DNA from: Micromonospora_G sp044458865
GTDB lineage: Bacteria > Actinomycetota > Actinomycetes > Mycobacteriales > Micromonosporaceae
Length of the DNA: 64,000 bases
Assembly: GCF_044458865.1 (NCBI RefSeq)
Contig: NZ_JBITIH010000014.1
Location: 167,560-231,559 of the forward strand
Direction: 5' to 3'
The number at the start of each line of letters is the position of its first letter. Position 1 is the stretch's first letter. The notes under the pieces are model-generated. The model searched no databases and was not told where the DNA came from. It was given only the letters and a program-made list of their open reading frames with translations. The position numbers and the translations under genes are program-made. Shown piece after piece: positions 54,805 to 62,868 of this stretch.

Positions 54805-55533
54805 ATGAGCCCGGTAACAGTCGTCACCGGCGGCAGCCGCGGCATCGGGGCCGCGACCGTACGCCAACTCGCCCGCGCCGGCCACGACATCGTCTTCTGC
54901 TACCGCCGCGACACCGAAGCCGCCGCCGCCGTCCTACACGACATCCACCGCACCGGCGTACGCGGCCACGCCGTCCAGGCCGACACCACCGACCCCGAAC
55001 AGGTCGACCACCTCTTCACCACCGCCGCCGAACTCGGCGACCTCACCGGCCTGGTCAACAACGCCGGCGTCACCAGCCCGGTCGGCCCCCTCGTCGACCT
55101 CACCCTCACTGACCTGCGCCGCGTCATCGACGTCAACCTCGTCGGCTACGTCCTCTGCGCCCAGCAGGCCGCCCGACGGATGAGCGCGGGCGCGGCGATC
55201 GTCAACATCTCCTCCGCCGCCGCCACCCTCGGCAGCCCCGGCGAATACATCCACTACGCCGCCGTGAAGGCCGCCACCGACACCCTCACCATCGGACTCG
55301 CCAAAGAACTCGGCCCTCGCCAGATCCGGGTCAACACCGTCTCGCCCGGCACCGTCTGGACCGACATACACGCCATCTCCGGGGTGCCCGACCGACCCGC
55401 CCGGGTCGCGGAACGGGTGCCACTCGGCCGCGCCGGAGAAGCCGACGAGATCGCTGCCGCCGTCGTCTGGCTGCTCAGCGACGCCGCCTCGTACACCACC
55501 GGAGCGACCCTCAGGGTCGCCGGCGGCCTCTGA
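54805..55533 (+). CDS. SDR-family oxidoreductase
   Basis: The 242-residue Rossmann protein has the NAD(P) motif VVTGGSRGIG near residue 7, LVNNAGVTS, catalytic Ser (IVNISSAAATLGSPG), the Tyr-x3-Lys pair (HYAAVK) and VSPGTVWTDIHA. It is FabG/glucose-dehydrogenase-like. ATG 54805 has GGAGG seven bases upstream. A TAACGT -10-like hexamer occurs at 54767-54772. Substrate unknown. Confidence 0.9.
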   Translation: MSPVTVVTGGSRGIGAATVRQLARAGHDIVFCYRRDTEAAAAVLHDIHRTGVRGHAVQADTTDPEQVDHLFTTAAELGDLTGLVNNAGVTSPVGPLVDLTLTDLRRVIDVNLVGYVLCAQQAARRMSAGAAIVNISSAAATLGSPGEYIHYAAVKAATDTLTIGLAKELGPRQIRVNTVSPGTVWTDIHAISGVPDRPARVAERVPLGRAGEADEIAAAVVWLLSDAASYTTGATLRVAGGL

Positions 55534-55620
55534 ACCCACACGCACGGACAGACCGCAGAGATCAACCAGGCGCCGGGGGAGAGGCATCAACCTCAACCTG
55601 AACCTCAGGCAACCCGGTCC

Positions 55621-55977
55621 CTACCTCACGTTGACCCTCATGGTGTATTCACGTACCTGCGGTGACGCGACCTGACGCAGCGCCGAGCCCTGGTCGGCGT
55701 ACTTGGTCTGGTACGCCTCGTCGACCTGCTCGATGACCGCCTCGTCGTCGAGGTTCTCGACGGTCACCGGGTAGCGCTGACTCCCGTCCACGAACGCGGC
55801 TCGACCGGTACGTTGCACCCGCCGGTACCACTTCGACTGGGGACCATAGGCGCTGCGGACGTACGGCACACCGTCCACCACCACCGCCCAGATCGGTGTG
55901 ACGACCTCACCGCCGTCGCGCAGCTCGGTGGCGATGTGCACCGTGTCCGTACCTGTGAAGTAGTCGATGACAGCCAT
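55621..55977 (-). CDS. DUF2255 family protein
   Basis: The 118-residue protein matches DUF2255: HIATELRDGGEVVTPIWAVVVDG, YVRSAYGPQSKWYRRVQRTGRAAF and DEAYQTKYADQGSA. It has the split-barrel flavin-binding appearance of small actinobacterial F420/FMN-binding proteins; the cofactor is not established. ATG 55977 is used; ATG 55986 is three codons upstream and equally possible. Its 5' side faces the dif-like site. Confidence 0.8.
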   Translation of the reverse strand: MAVIDYFTGTDTVHIATELRDGGEVVTPIWAVVVDGVPYVRSAYGPQSKWYRRVQRTGRAAFVDGSQRYPVTVENLDDEAVIEQVDEAYQTKYADQGSALRQVASPQVREYTMRVNVR

Positions 55978-56062
55978 GTGTTTCATCGTGTACCGGATCT
56001 GGTCCCACCGGAGCCGGTGGACCAAATCTCGTCGCTGTCACCCCGGTCGGCCGGCCCGGCAT

Positions 56063-56090
56063 GGGTTCGATAATGCACATTATGTCAACT
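56063..56090. other. Probable chromosomal dif site
   Basis: The sequence contains GATAATGCACATTATGTCAA. It parses as XerC arm GGGTTCGATAA (56063-56073), 6-base centre TGCACA, and XerD arm TTATGTCAACT (56080-56090). From the GATAAT onward it agrees, except for one base near the end, with the actinobacterial dif consensus as I recall it; the outer XerC-side bases differ. XerCD resolves chromosome dimers at this site in the terminus. Confidence 0.85.
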
Positions 56091-56118
56091 AGCTCGGTCG
56101 CATGCGTCGGGCAGGCCG

Positions 56119-56164
56119 CTGGTGGGGAGGCTCCCGGGGCCTCGTCCGGGAGCCTCCCCACCAG
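56119..56164. repeat. 19-bp perfect inverted repeat next to dif
   Basis: Left arm 56119-56137 (CTGGTGGGGAGGCTCCCGG) and its exact complement 56146-56164 flank an 8-base loop. No T tract follows, and no gene ends here on either strand, so it is not a simple terminator. Confidence 0.8.
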
Positions 56165-56402
56165 CGAGGTCTCCTCGATGGTCGCCCGGTGATCGGCTGT
56201 GTCGGCCTGGGCCGGCGGCGGGCTGGCTGTCGCTTCGGCGCGGTGGCACCGACCGTCGTCACAGTGTCGTGGTGACGAACCAGCCACGCGCGGAGCAGTG
56301 TCGAGCATCCTTGATCGGTATGACCTTCCCCGCGTACGGCGGCGTCCCCGGCACGCCCAACAAGATCAGCGACCCTCACCCCTTCCGGCGATGCCGGTAA
56401 AA
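56165..56402. other. Gene-free stretch between the hairpin and the recombinase
   Basis: No convincing gene or RNA is seen. A 26-codon frame at 56320-56400 is not credible as a gene. Third-base bias is weak in all frames. Confidence 0.5.
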
Positions 56403-56426
56403 CCTGCATAATATTCCTTATGCAGG
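56403..56426 (+). promoter_or_regulatory. Second Xer-type dyad overlapping the recombinase start
   Basis: 9-base perfect arms CCTGCATAA and TTATGCAGG surround the 6-base centre TATTCC. The core CATAA-N6-TTATG has the same geometry as dif. The recombinase ATG (56420) lies in the right arm. Confidence 0.75.
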
Positions 56427-57418
56427 ACAAAGGTGACTTACTGGTACTGAGGTTGGTCGAGGACTTCCTCACCGCGCGCGGCACCCGCAAACCTTCGCCA
56501 CACACCCTGCAGGCCTATCGCCGGGACCTGGTCGCGATCGGACAGTTGGTCGCGGAGCAGAACGACCCTCCCCTCCCCCTGGCTGAGCTGCCGCTCTCCG
56601 TTCTCACCGCGCGCACTCTCCGGTCCGCCTTCGCCCGCTTTGCCGCTCCCCGGGCACCGGCGTCGATCTACCGGGCCTGGTCGACGTGGAACAGCTTCTT
56701 CACCTTCCTGGTCACCGACGCTGTGGTGGCCGGGAACCCGATGTCGGCGGTGGACAAACCGTCGGCGCCGGTCCCCCTGCCCAAGCCGCTGCGGGGTGAG
56801 GACACCCCGGAGCAGTTGCTGCACGCGGTTGCCCGGGAGGATCAGCGGCAGCGCCACCCGTGGCCCGAGCGGGACCTGGCCGTGCTCGCGTTGGCGCTCT
56901 GCGCGGGTCTGCGTCTGTCCGAGCTGCTCGCGTTGCGGGTTGGTTCGCTGGCCGGTCGGGCGGGTGAGCGTCGGGTCGAGGTGGACGGTAAGGGTGGTCG
57001 TCCCAGGGTGATCCCGGTCGAGCCGGAGCTTGACGCGGTGGTGCTGCGGTATCTGGACAGTCGGCGGCGGCGGTTCGGCGCGCGGTCGGTACGGCGGGAG
57101 GCGGTGCTCTTGGTCGATCGGCATGGTGAGCCGTTGCGCCGGGGCGGGTTGCAGTATTTGGTGGAGTCTTGTTACCGGCGAGCGGGGATCAATGATCGCG
57201 TTCCCCGTGGGGCGCGGTTGCACGCGTTGCGGCACACGTTCGCGACCCGGTTGGCGGAGGACGGTGCGACCGCTTCGGAGATCATGTGGCTGCTGGGGCA
57301 TGCGAGCTTGACGACCAGTCAGAACTACATCGATGTGACGGCTGGTCAGCAGCGGGCGGCGGTGCGCGCCAATCGTACGAATCGGGCTTTGGGTGGTCTG
57401 GCCGCCGGTGGTTCCTGA
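56420..57418 (+). CDS. Tyrosine recombinase (XerC/XerD-like) beside dif
   Basis: The 332-residue protein has an N-terminal core-binding domain (VEDFLTARGTRKPSPHTLQA...) and a catalytic domain with all residues: Arg165 (AGLRLSE), Lys191 (GKGGRPR), His268 and Arg271 (LHALRHTF), His294 (LLGHAS) and Tyr303 (QNYIDV). No Shine-Dalgarno precedes the ATG, which sits inside the second Xer-like dyad, so translation may be leaderless or coupled to recombinase binding. Housekeeping xerC/xerD genes are usually far from dif; a recombinase next to dif recalls single-recombinase systems such as XerS and XerH. Whether it acts on the dif here is unproven. Confidence 0.88.
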   Translation: MQDKGDLLVLRLVEDFLTARGTRKPSPHTLQAYRRDLVAIGQLVAEQNDPPLPLAELPLSVLTARTLRSAFARFAAPRAPASIYRAWSTWNSFFTFLVTDAVVAGNPMSAVDKPSAPVPLPKPLRGEDTPEQLLHAVAREDQRQRHPWPERDLAVLALALCAGLRLSELLALRVGSLAGRAGERRVEVDGKGGRPRVIPVEPELDAVVLRYLDSRRRRFGARSVRREAVLLVDRHGEPLRRGGLQYLVESCYRRAGINDRVPRGARLHALRHTFATRLAEDGATASEIMWLLGHASLTTSQNYIDVTAGQQRAAVRANRTNRALGGLAAGGS

Positions 57419-57485
57419 GTCTGCTGGGTCGGGTCACGGGGTTGCCGGTGCCCGCGCCGTTGGTCTGCGGGCCGCTGGTGTTGGC

Positions 57486-60125
57486 TCATTTGGCTGGTGG
57501 AGCGGCCAGGTCGGTGATGGTGAAGGTGAGGGTGCGGCGGTCGGCGGTGAGGATGGCGACGAGGTTGCCGCGGAGGGTCACCTGTTCGGGTTGGTCGGTG
57601 CCGATTGTCACGCCGTTCGTGGTGCGTCCGGTGGCGATCTCCTGGACGGCGACCTGCCATTGGGAGGCGGTGCCGTCGTATTCCTGGACGACCATGTGGG
57701 TGCCGTTGGTGGCGGTGACGGTGGCGAACGTGCCGAGTTGACGGTGCTGGCGGCCGTCGTGGCCGAGGACCCGGGCTTCGGAAATGCGGTTGAACAGTCC
57801 GTCGCCGCAGATGAGGGTGGTGGGGCCGGCGTACCAGGTTTCGTCGTCGGCGGATTCGGTGGGGTTGGACCAGGCTTCTTTGCCGGTGCGGGTGTCGATG
57901 GCGATGGTGCGGTTCTTGCGGGTCTCGGCGATCGCCGCGCAGATGAGGTGGGGGCCGCAGGGTTTGACGTGTTCGATGTCGACGCCGGCGGGTTGTTCCA
58001 GTTTCCATTTCTGCTTGAGGTCGGTGGCGTTGTAGGCGGCGAGTACGTCGCGGCCGGCTGAGCTGGTGTTGTTGAGTTTGCCGATGATGAGGTTGTCGAA
58101 GGCGACCCAGCGTTCCTCGTCGAGGGGTAGCGTGCCGCTGCTTTTGACCTTGCCGGTGTGGGCGTCGAGGGTGTAGCCCTTGCCGTTGGTGGTGTTGAGT
58201 TCGACGACGGTGGGTGTGGTGGTGACGGTGTCGTGGAGGGCGCCGTACGAGGTGGGCAGGGTGCCGGCGGCCGGGTCGGGTGGGGTGGGCCATTGGCGCA
58301 TGGCTTCGATCCGGTGGCGGTCGATGAGGAGCAGGTCGGAGTTGCCGGCGCGCTGCCAGCGTTGTTTGCCGGTGCGGAGGTCGACGTTGAGGACGGCGTT
58401 CCCGTCGATGGAGCCGCGGGTTTCGATGATGACGTTGGTGCCGTAGTAGGCGACGTCGTAGCGGTTGACCCAGGTGGATTTCCAGAGGAGTTTGCCGTCG
58501 GTGGCGGTGATGACGGCGCGTACGGGTTTGCCGTCGTCGGTGGCGGATTCCTTGCCGTCGACGATGATGAGGCCGCCGTCGGGGGTGTCGACGGCGGTGA
58601 GGGCGAGTTCGGCGGGTTCGATGGGGATCTTGGTGGTCCATTGTGCCGCTCCCCCGCCGCTGGGCAGGGCGGTGATGTCGGTGCTGCCGCTGCCGACGGA
58701 GGCGGTGATGACGGCGTGGTCGGCGATGGTGAGTGCGGCGGCACCGGCGGCGGTTGCCGGGTGGGTTTGGCCGGGGGCGAGAGTGCCGTCGGGGGTGGGG
58801 TGGTCGTCGTCGACGCCGGGGATTCGGTTGGTCTGGTTGGTGTGGTTGACGAGGCTGTTGAGGCGGTCGGCGAGCCAGTTGCCGCTGGTGAGGCTGGTGC
58901 CGATGCAGGCGGCGACGGTGAGGAGTGCGGTGGTGGTGGTCAGGATGCGGCGGGTTCGGCGGCGCTGTGGGGTGACGGTCGGGTTGGCCGCAGGGGGCGG
59001 TGGGGTGGGGGTGGGTCGGGGTGGGGTTGGCGCGGGTGGTGGTGTGTGTCGGTTGGTGGTGGGGTGGCGTAGTGCGCCGTAGGCGACGGGGAGTTCGGGT
59101 TGTTCGGGTACGGCGGGGGCGATGCCGAGGCGGGCGTGTAGCCGGCTGGCGACCAGCGGCATGCGGCTGGATCCGCCGACGAGCAGGAGCGCGGCGAGGG
59201 TGGTGGGTTCGATGCCGGCTCGTTGCAGGACGCGGCGGGTTTCGTCGACGGCGCGGGCGATCAGTGGGGCGGCGATGCGGTCGAGTTCTTCGCGGGTGAG
59301 GTGAAGGGGTTCGGTGCGTCCGGGCACGGTGACGGGTGCGGTGGTGGTGCGGGAGAGCATTTCCTTGGCGGCGCGGATTTCGGCCCAGAGGGTTTGCCGG
59401 TCGCGGCGTTCGACGGGGGTGTTCGGGTGGTGGAGTCGTTGCCACAGGTCGGGGTCGCGTAGGGCGATGAGGTGGCCGAGGTGGGCGACGAGGGCGTCGT
59501 CGATGTCGATGCCGCCGAGGTCGTCGAGGCCGCCGGTGGCGAGGACGCGGGGGCCGGTGGTTTCTCGGCGTAGGACGGTGACGTCGAGGGTGCCGCCGCC
59601 GAAGTCGAAGATGGTGATGGTGGCGCCGGGCGGCAGTTGGGGGCCGAGGAGGTCGAGGCAGTAGTGGGCGGCGGCGACGGGTTCGTCGATGAGGTCGACT
59701 TCGCCGAGGCCGGCGTGGCGGGCGGCGGCGCGGAGTAGTTCGCGGCGGGGTTGGCCCCAGTCGGCGGGGCAGGTGAGGACGGTGCCGGTGCGGGGGTCGA
59801 CGCCGGTGAGGCGGGCTTCGTCGGCTACCCGGCGGAGGCCGGCGGCGAGGAGTTGTTCGACGGGTGTTTCGTGGGCGCCGAGCAGGACGGTGTGTTCGTC
59901 GATGCGGCGTTTGGGGTGGGGTTCGAAGCGGTCGGGTTCTCCGCTGGCGAGGCGGTGGGCGTCGCGGCCGGTGTGGGGGGTGCCGTCGGCGTCGAGGTAG
60001 ATGCCGCTGGGTAGGAGTGGGGTCCCGTCGAAGAGGAGCGGCCGGGGTGGTTGGCCGGGACGGTGGATGACCGCGACGGTGTGGGTGGTGCCGAGGTCGA
60101 CGGCGAGTCGGGCCGTGGTGTTCAC
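57486..60125 (-). CDS. Membrane-bound Hsp70-like ATPase fused to a beta-propeller
   Basis: Of 879 residues, 1-370 form an Hsp70/actin-type nucleotide-binding domain: phosphate-1 LAVDLGTTHTVAV, FDFGGGTLDVTVL, DEPVAAAHY and adenosine motif LLLVGGSSRMP. Then come a Pro/Thr linker, a membrane helix (about 398-420) and a C-terminal extracytoplasmic PQQ-like propeller (blades such as ATDGKLLWKST, RTGKQRWQRA, HTGKVKSSG, DTRTGKEAW). No peptide-binding domain of DnaK is present. GTG 60125 follows the ribosome-site-like AAGGCGG. It may couple cytoplasmic ATP state to an outside signal; this is inference. Confidence 0.85.
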   Translation of the reverse strand: MNTTARLAVDLGTTHTVAVIHRPGQPPRPLLFDGTPLLPSGIYLDADGTPHTGRDAHRLASGEPDRFEPHPKRRIDEHTVLLGAHETPVEQLLAAGLRRVADEARLTGVDPRTGTVLTCPADWGQPRRELLRAAARHAGLGEVDLIDEPVAAAHYCLDLLGPQLPPGATITIFDFGGGTLDVTVLRRETTGPRVLATGGLDDLGGIDIDDALVAHLGHLIALRDPDLWQRLHHPNTPVERRDRQTLWAEIRAAKEMLSRTTTAPVTVPGRTEPLHLTREELDRIAAPLIARAVDETRRVLQRAGIEPTTLAALLLVGGSSRMPLVASRLHARLGIAPAVPEQPELPVAYGALRHPTTNRHTPPPAPTPPRPTPTPPPPAANPTVTPQRRRTRRILTTTTALLTVAACIGTSLTSGNWLADRLNSLVNHTNQTNRIPGVDDDHPTPDGTLAPGQTHPATAAGAAALTIADHAVITASVGSGSTDITALPSGGGAAQWTTKIPIEPAELALTAVDTPDGGLIIVDGKESATDDGKPVRAVITATDGKLLWKSTWVNRYDVAYYGTNVIIETRGSIDGNAVLNVDLRTGKQRWQRAGNSDLLLIDRHRIEAMRQWPTPPDPAAGTLPTSYGALHDTVTTTPTVVELNTTNGKGYTLDAHTGKVKSSGTLPLDEERWVAFDNLIIGKLNNTSSAGRDVLAAYNATDLKQKWKLEQPAGVDIEHVKPCGPHLICAAIAETRKNRTIAIDTRTGKEAWSNPTESADDETWYAGPTTLICGDGLFNRISEARVLGHDGRQHRQLGTFATVTATNGTHMVVQEYDGTASQWQVAVQEIATGRTTNGVTIGTDQPEQVTLRGNLVAILTADRRTLTFTITDLAAPPAK

Positions 60126-60249
60126 CGTTGTCCGCCTTCCGGCGGACGCGGGGGACGCCGCCGGGGGGCGATGTTACTGCTTGGGTACGACGGATGGTGT
60201 CGGCTGGGTGGTTCGGTCCCGGCTGTCGGTTTTGTTGGTGGGGTGTGGG

Positions 60250-61029
60250 TCAGCCGAGGTCGATGACGAGGGGTCGGTGGTCGGAGATGGTGGCGGCGGG
60301 GGTGGTGACGGCGGTGACGGTGGGGAGCTGTTGGCGGCCTCGTGGGTCGGCGAGGATGTGGTCGAGTTGGACCTGGGGGGCGGCGGAGGGGTAGGTGGGT
60401 TGGCAGCCGAGGGTGTGCCAGCGGGAGACGAGGGTGGCGAGTCGGGCGGGGAGGTTGAGGTCGCCGAGGAGGATGCGGGGGGCGGGTAGGGCGCGTAGGG
60501 CGCGGACGACCTGGCGGAGTTGGCGGAGGTTCCAGCCGGGTACGAAGGAGAGGTGGGTGGCGGCGGCGGTGATGGGTCCGTGGGGGGTGTCGAGTACGGC
60601 GGCGAGGAGTACCCGGGGTTCGTCGTGGAGCAGGGTGAAGCCGCCGCCGGGGCCGGAGATGTAGATGGGGGCGCGTAGCGGTGCCGGGGTGAGGCGGGTG
60701 ACGCGCCAGGCGCGGGCCGGGTAGCGGCTGACGAGGCCGACTCCGTAGAGGGGTTCGCCGTGGCCGTCGTCTTCGTGGTTGAGGGGGCGGAATCCTTCGC
60801 CGGGGGTGCCGACGACGGCGGCGGCGAATCGGTGGGTGGGTGCGTCGAGGGCTTGGGCGGCGATGGCGGTGAGGTCGAGGTGGCCGCTGCGGGACTGGTC
60901 GCGGTCGACTTCTTGGAGGGCGAGGATGTCGGCGTCGAGGGCGGTGACGGTGTCGGCCAGCCGGGTCTGGTCCACCATGCCGTCGTGTAGGGATCGGCCG
61001 TGGAGCAGGTTGAAGGTGACCAGTCGCAC
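60250..61029 (-). CDS. Endonuclease/exonuclease/phosphatase family protein
   Basis: The 259-residue protein has the EEP motifs: FNLLHGR, ILALQEVDRDQS, THLSF, LLGDLNLPARL and the terminal SDHRPLV with catalytic His/Asp. It is probably a metal-dependent phosphohydrolase on a nucleic acid or phospholipid head group. GTG 61029 is preceded by AAGGTG at proper spacing. No signal peptide is apparent. Confidence 0.88.
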   Translation of the reverse strand: MRLVTFNLLHGRSLHDGMVDQTRLADTVTALDADILALQEVDRDQSRSGHLDLTAIAAQALDAPTHRFAAAVVGTPGEGFRPLNHEDDGHGEPLYGVGLVSRYPARAWRVTRLTPAPLRAPIYISGPGGGFTLLHDEPRVLLAAVLDTPHGPITAAATHLSFVPGWNLRQLRQVVRALRALPAPRILLGDLNLPARLATLVSRWHTLGCQPTYPSAAPQVQLDHILADPRGRQQLPTVTAVTTPAATISDHRPLVIDLG

Positions 61030-61048
61030 CTCTGCACCTTACGGGCTG

Positions 61049-61156
61049 TTGTGGGACAGTTTCTGGGTGATCTTCAAGCTGTTGCTCTGTTCGGCGTTGG
61101 TGTTTGTGCTGTTGGGTGCGGCCGGTATCGCGTTGCTGCGGCTGCGGCGGCGGTGA
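61049..61156 (+). CDS. 35-residue single-helix membrane protein
   Basis: From TTG 61049 the frame encodes (M)WDSFWVIFK followed by a hydrophobic helix (LLLCSALVFVLLGAAGIALL) and a basic tail RLRRR, an orientation with the C-terminus inside. Third-base GC bias matches the genome. A TTACGG hexamer is close upstream; no Shine-Dalgarno is clear, and a GTG at 61067 is an alternative start. It is divergent from the EEP gene and 80 bp before the exporter gene. Function unknown. Confidence 0.5.
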   Translation: MWDSFWVIFKLLLCSALVFVLLGAAGIALLRLRRR

Positions 61157-61236
61157 TCGGCAGGGTTCCGGGCGGTGGGTGAGGCTGACCACAGGGTCGC
61201 TCGTCGTGGGTCGGGGCGGCGGAATAATGCCCGCTC

Positions 61237-62007
61237 GTGGATCCGGGTGCGTTGACGACGTTGCTGGTGGGGGCCGCGGCGGCCGGGTGGGTCGACGCGG
61301 TGGTCGGTGGTGGGGGTCTGCTGCTGTTGCCGGCGTTGTTGATCGCCGCGCCGGGGTTGCCGCTTCCGGTGGCGTTGGGGACGAACAAGTTCGCGGCGAT
61401 CGCGGGTACGGCGACGGCGGCGGTGACGTATGCCCGCCGTACGAAGATCGATTGGCGGTTGGCGGGGCCGGCGGCGGGACTGGCGGTGGTGATGGCCGGG
61501 GTCGGTGCGGCGTTGGCTGGGGTGGTGCCGGGGCCGGCGTACCGGCCGGTGGTGTTGGCGGTGCTGGTGGCGGTGGCGTTGTTTGTGACGTTGCGGCCCC
61601 GGCTGGGGGTGGTGGCGGAGCCGTCGAAGCGTACGCGTGGGCGGGTCGTCGTGGCGGTCGCGGTCGCCGGCGGGGTGATTGCCCTGTACGACGGTTTGAT
61701 CGGTCCGGGTACCGGTACGTTCCTGGTGTTGACGTTCACGGCCCTGGTCGGTGCGGATTTTGTGCATGGTTCGGCGATGGCGAAGTTGGTCAACGCGGGG
61801 ACGAACCTGGGGGCGTTGGTGGTGTTCGCGTCCGGCGGGCATATCTGGTGGACGCTGGGTGCGGCGATGGCGGCGTGCAACGTGCTGGGTGCGGCGGTGG
61901 GCGCGCGGATGGCGTTGCGGCGCGGTTCGGGGTTTGTCCGGGTGGTGTTGCTGGTGGTGGTGTTGGCCCTGGTGACGAAGCTCGGCTACGACCAGTGGCT
62001 GGCGTGA
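61237..62007 (+). CDS. Sulfite exporter TauE/SafE (TSUP) family membrane protein
   Basis: The 256-residue polytopic protein has about eight helices. It shows GWVDAVVGGGGLLLLPALL and ALGTNKFAAIAGT in the first repeat, and GLIGPGTGTFLVLTF and GSAMAKLVNAGTNLGAL in the second: the duplicated TSUP motif. Such proteins export organosulfur or sulfite anions; the substrate here is unknown. GTG 61237 is eight bases after AATAAT (61223-61228), so the message may be leaderless. Confidence 0.9.
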   Translation: MDPGALTTLLVGAAAAGWVDAVVGGGGLLLLPALLIAAPGLPLPVALGTNKFAAIAGTATAAVTYARRTKIDWRLAGPAAGLAVVMAGVGAALAGVVPGPAYRPVVLAVLVAVALFVTLRPRLGVVAEPSKRTRGRVVVAVAVAGGVIALYDGLIGPGTGTFLVLTFTALVGADFVHGSAMAKLVNAGTNLGALVVFASGGHIWWTLGAAMAACNVLGAAVGARMALRRGSGFVRVVLLVVVLALVTKLGYDQWLA

Positions 62008-62020
62008 TCGGCCCGGGGGG

Positions 62021-62530
62021 TCAGGCGCTGGTGCCGGGTGAGGCGAACCGGCCGGCGCGGATTTCTCGTAGTGCCCGGCGGCGGGTGTCGCCACGCAGGG
62101 TGTCGACGTAGAGGCGCCCGTTGAGGTGGTCGGTTTCGTGCTGGAGGGCGCGGGCGAGGAAGCCGGTGCCGCTGATGGTGCGGGGTTCGCCGTGCTGGTC
62201 GAAGCCGTGGGCGGTGGCGTGCAGCGCGCGTGGGGTCGGGAAGTAGAGGCCCGGGATGGAGAGGCAGCCCTCGTCGTCGTCCTGGAGTTCGGTGGAGAGT
62301 TCCAGGGTGGGGTTGATCAGGTGGCCGCGGTGTCCGTCGGCGTCGTAGACGAAGACTCGGGCGCCGATGCCGATCTGCGGTGCGGCGACGCCGGCGCGGC
62401 CGGGGGCGCCGAGCAGGGTGTCCATCAGGTCGGTGACCAGGTCGCGTAGTTCCGCGTCGAAGGTGGTGACCGTTTCGCAGGGGGTGCGCAGTACGGCGTC
62501 GCCGATGATCCTGATGGGCCGCATCGTCAT
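62021..62530 (-). CDS. def: Peptide deformylase
   Basis: The 169-residue enzyme removes the formyl group from new proteins. All three motifs are present: GVAAPQIGI (47-55), EGCLS (Cys89) and HETDH (His131, Glu132, His135) for the metal. ATG 62530 lacks a Shine-Dalgarno. A TAACCT hexamer ends six bases before it, indicating a leaderless start. It converges on the TauE/SafE gene. Confidence 0.95.
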   Translation of the reverse strand: MTMRPIRIIGDAVLRTPCETVTTFDAELRDLVTDLMDTLLGAPGRAGVAAPQIGIGARVFVYDADGHRGHLINPTLELSTELQDDDEGCLSIPGLYFPTPRALHATAHGFDQHGEPRTISGTGFLARALQHETDHLNGRLYVDTLRGDTRRRALREIRAGRFASPGTSA

Positions 62531-62542
62531 GGGTTGAGGTTA
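62531..62542 (-). promoter_or_regulatory. Leaderless-type promoter of def
   Basis: On the minus strand TAACCT (62537-62542), then six bases, then the start codon. Transcription would begin at or beside the ATG. Confidence 0.5.
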
Positions 62543-62868
62543 TCGCCGCGGGCTCGGGTGTGGTGCACCGCGGTCGGTGGTGGGTGTGTCGAGCTGTGGT
62601 TCTCGGCCCGGTCGACTGCGCGTGCGAGGTCGGGTCGGGGTCTTCTCGAACAGGCAGATGGCTTCGGTCAGGTGCCGGGTCCTCGTGCTTCGGCGTTCAC
62701 CCACAGGTGGTGGGGCCGCCCCTGGGAGGCTCCACGGGCCGGTGTGTGCACGCCGTTTCCCGGTAGTTGCCCAACACTCGCGGTTACCGCGTTGTCGCAC
62801 ACACGTACTGGCGCATATCCTGCCGGCCGGCGAGCACCGTCGGGCGACCCGCCGACCGGGAGGACGCG
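62543..62868. promoter_or_regulatory. Divergent gap with the CDF gene promoter
   Basis: About 326 bp without a supported gene. Toward the CDF gene there is a -35-like TTGTCG (62792-62797), an 18-bp spacer and a -10 TATCCT (62816-62821), then GGGAGG before the ATG. No clear metal-regulator dyad was seen. Confidence 0.5.

Noticed and set aside
51652..55112. Very long plus-strand open frames overlapping cydA, cydB and the region after
   Set aside because: They translate to Arg/His/Pro-rich junk and exist because C-rich codons leave few stops. cydA and cydB explain the DNA.
56320..56400. 26-codon plus-strand frame before the recombinase
   Set aside because: Too short, no ribosome site, no conserved features.
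56089..56505. Minus-strand frame across the dif-recombinase gap
   Set aside because: Passes through the hairpin and the second Xer site, with no recognisable domain and poor codon bias.
57346..59445. Long minus-strand frame inside the Hsp70-like gene
   Set aside because: Arg/His/Pro-only composition; it is a shadow of the Hsp70-propeller gene.
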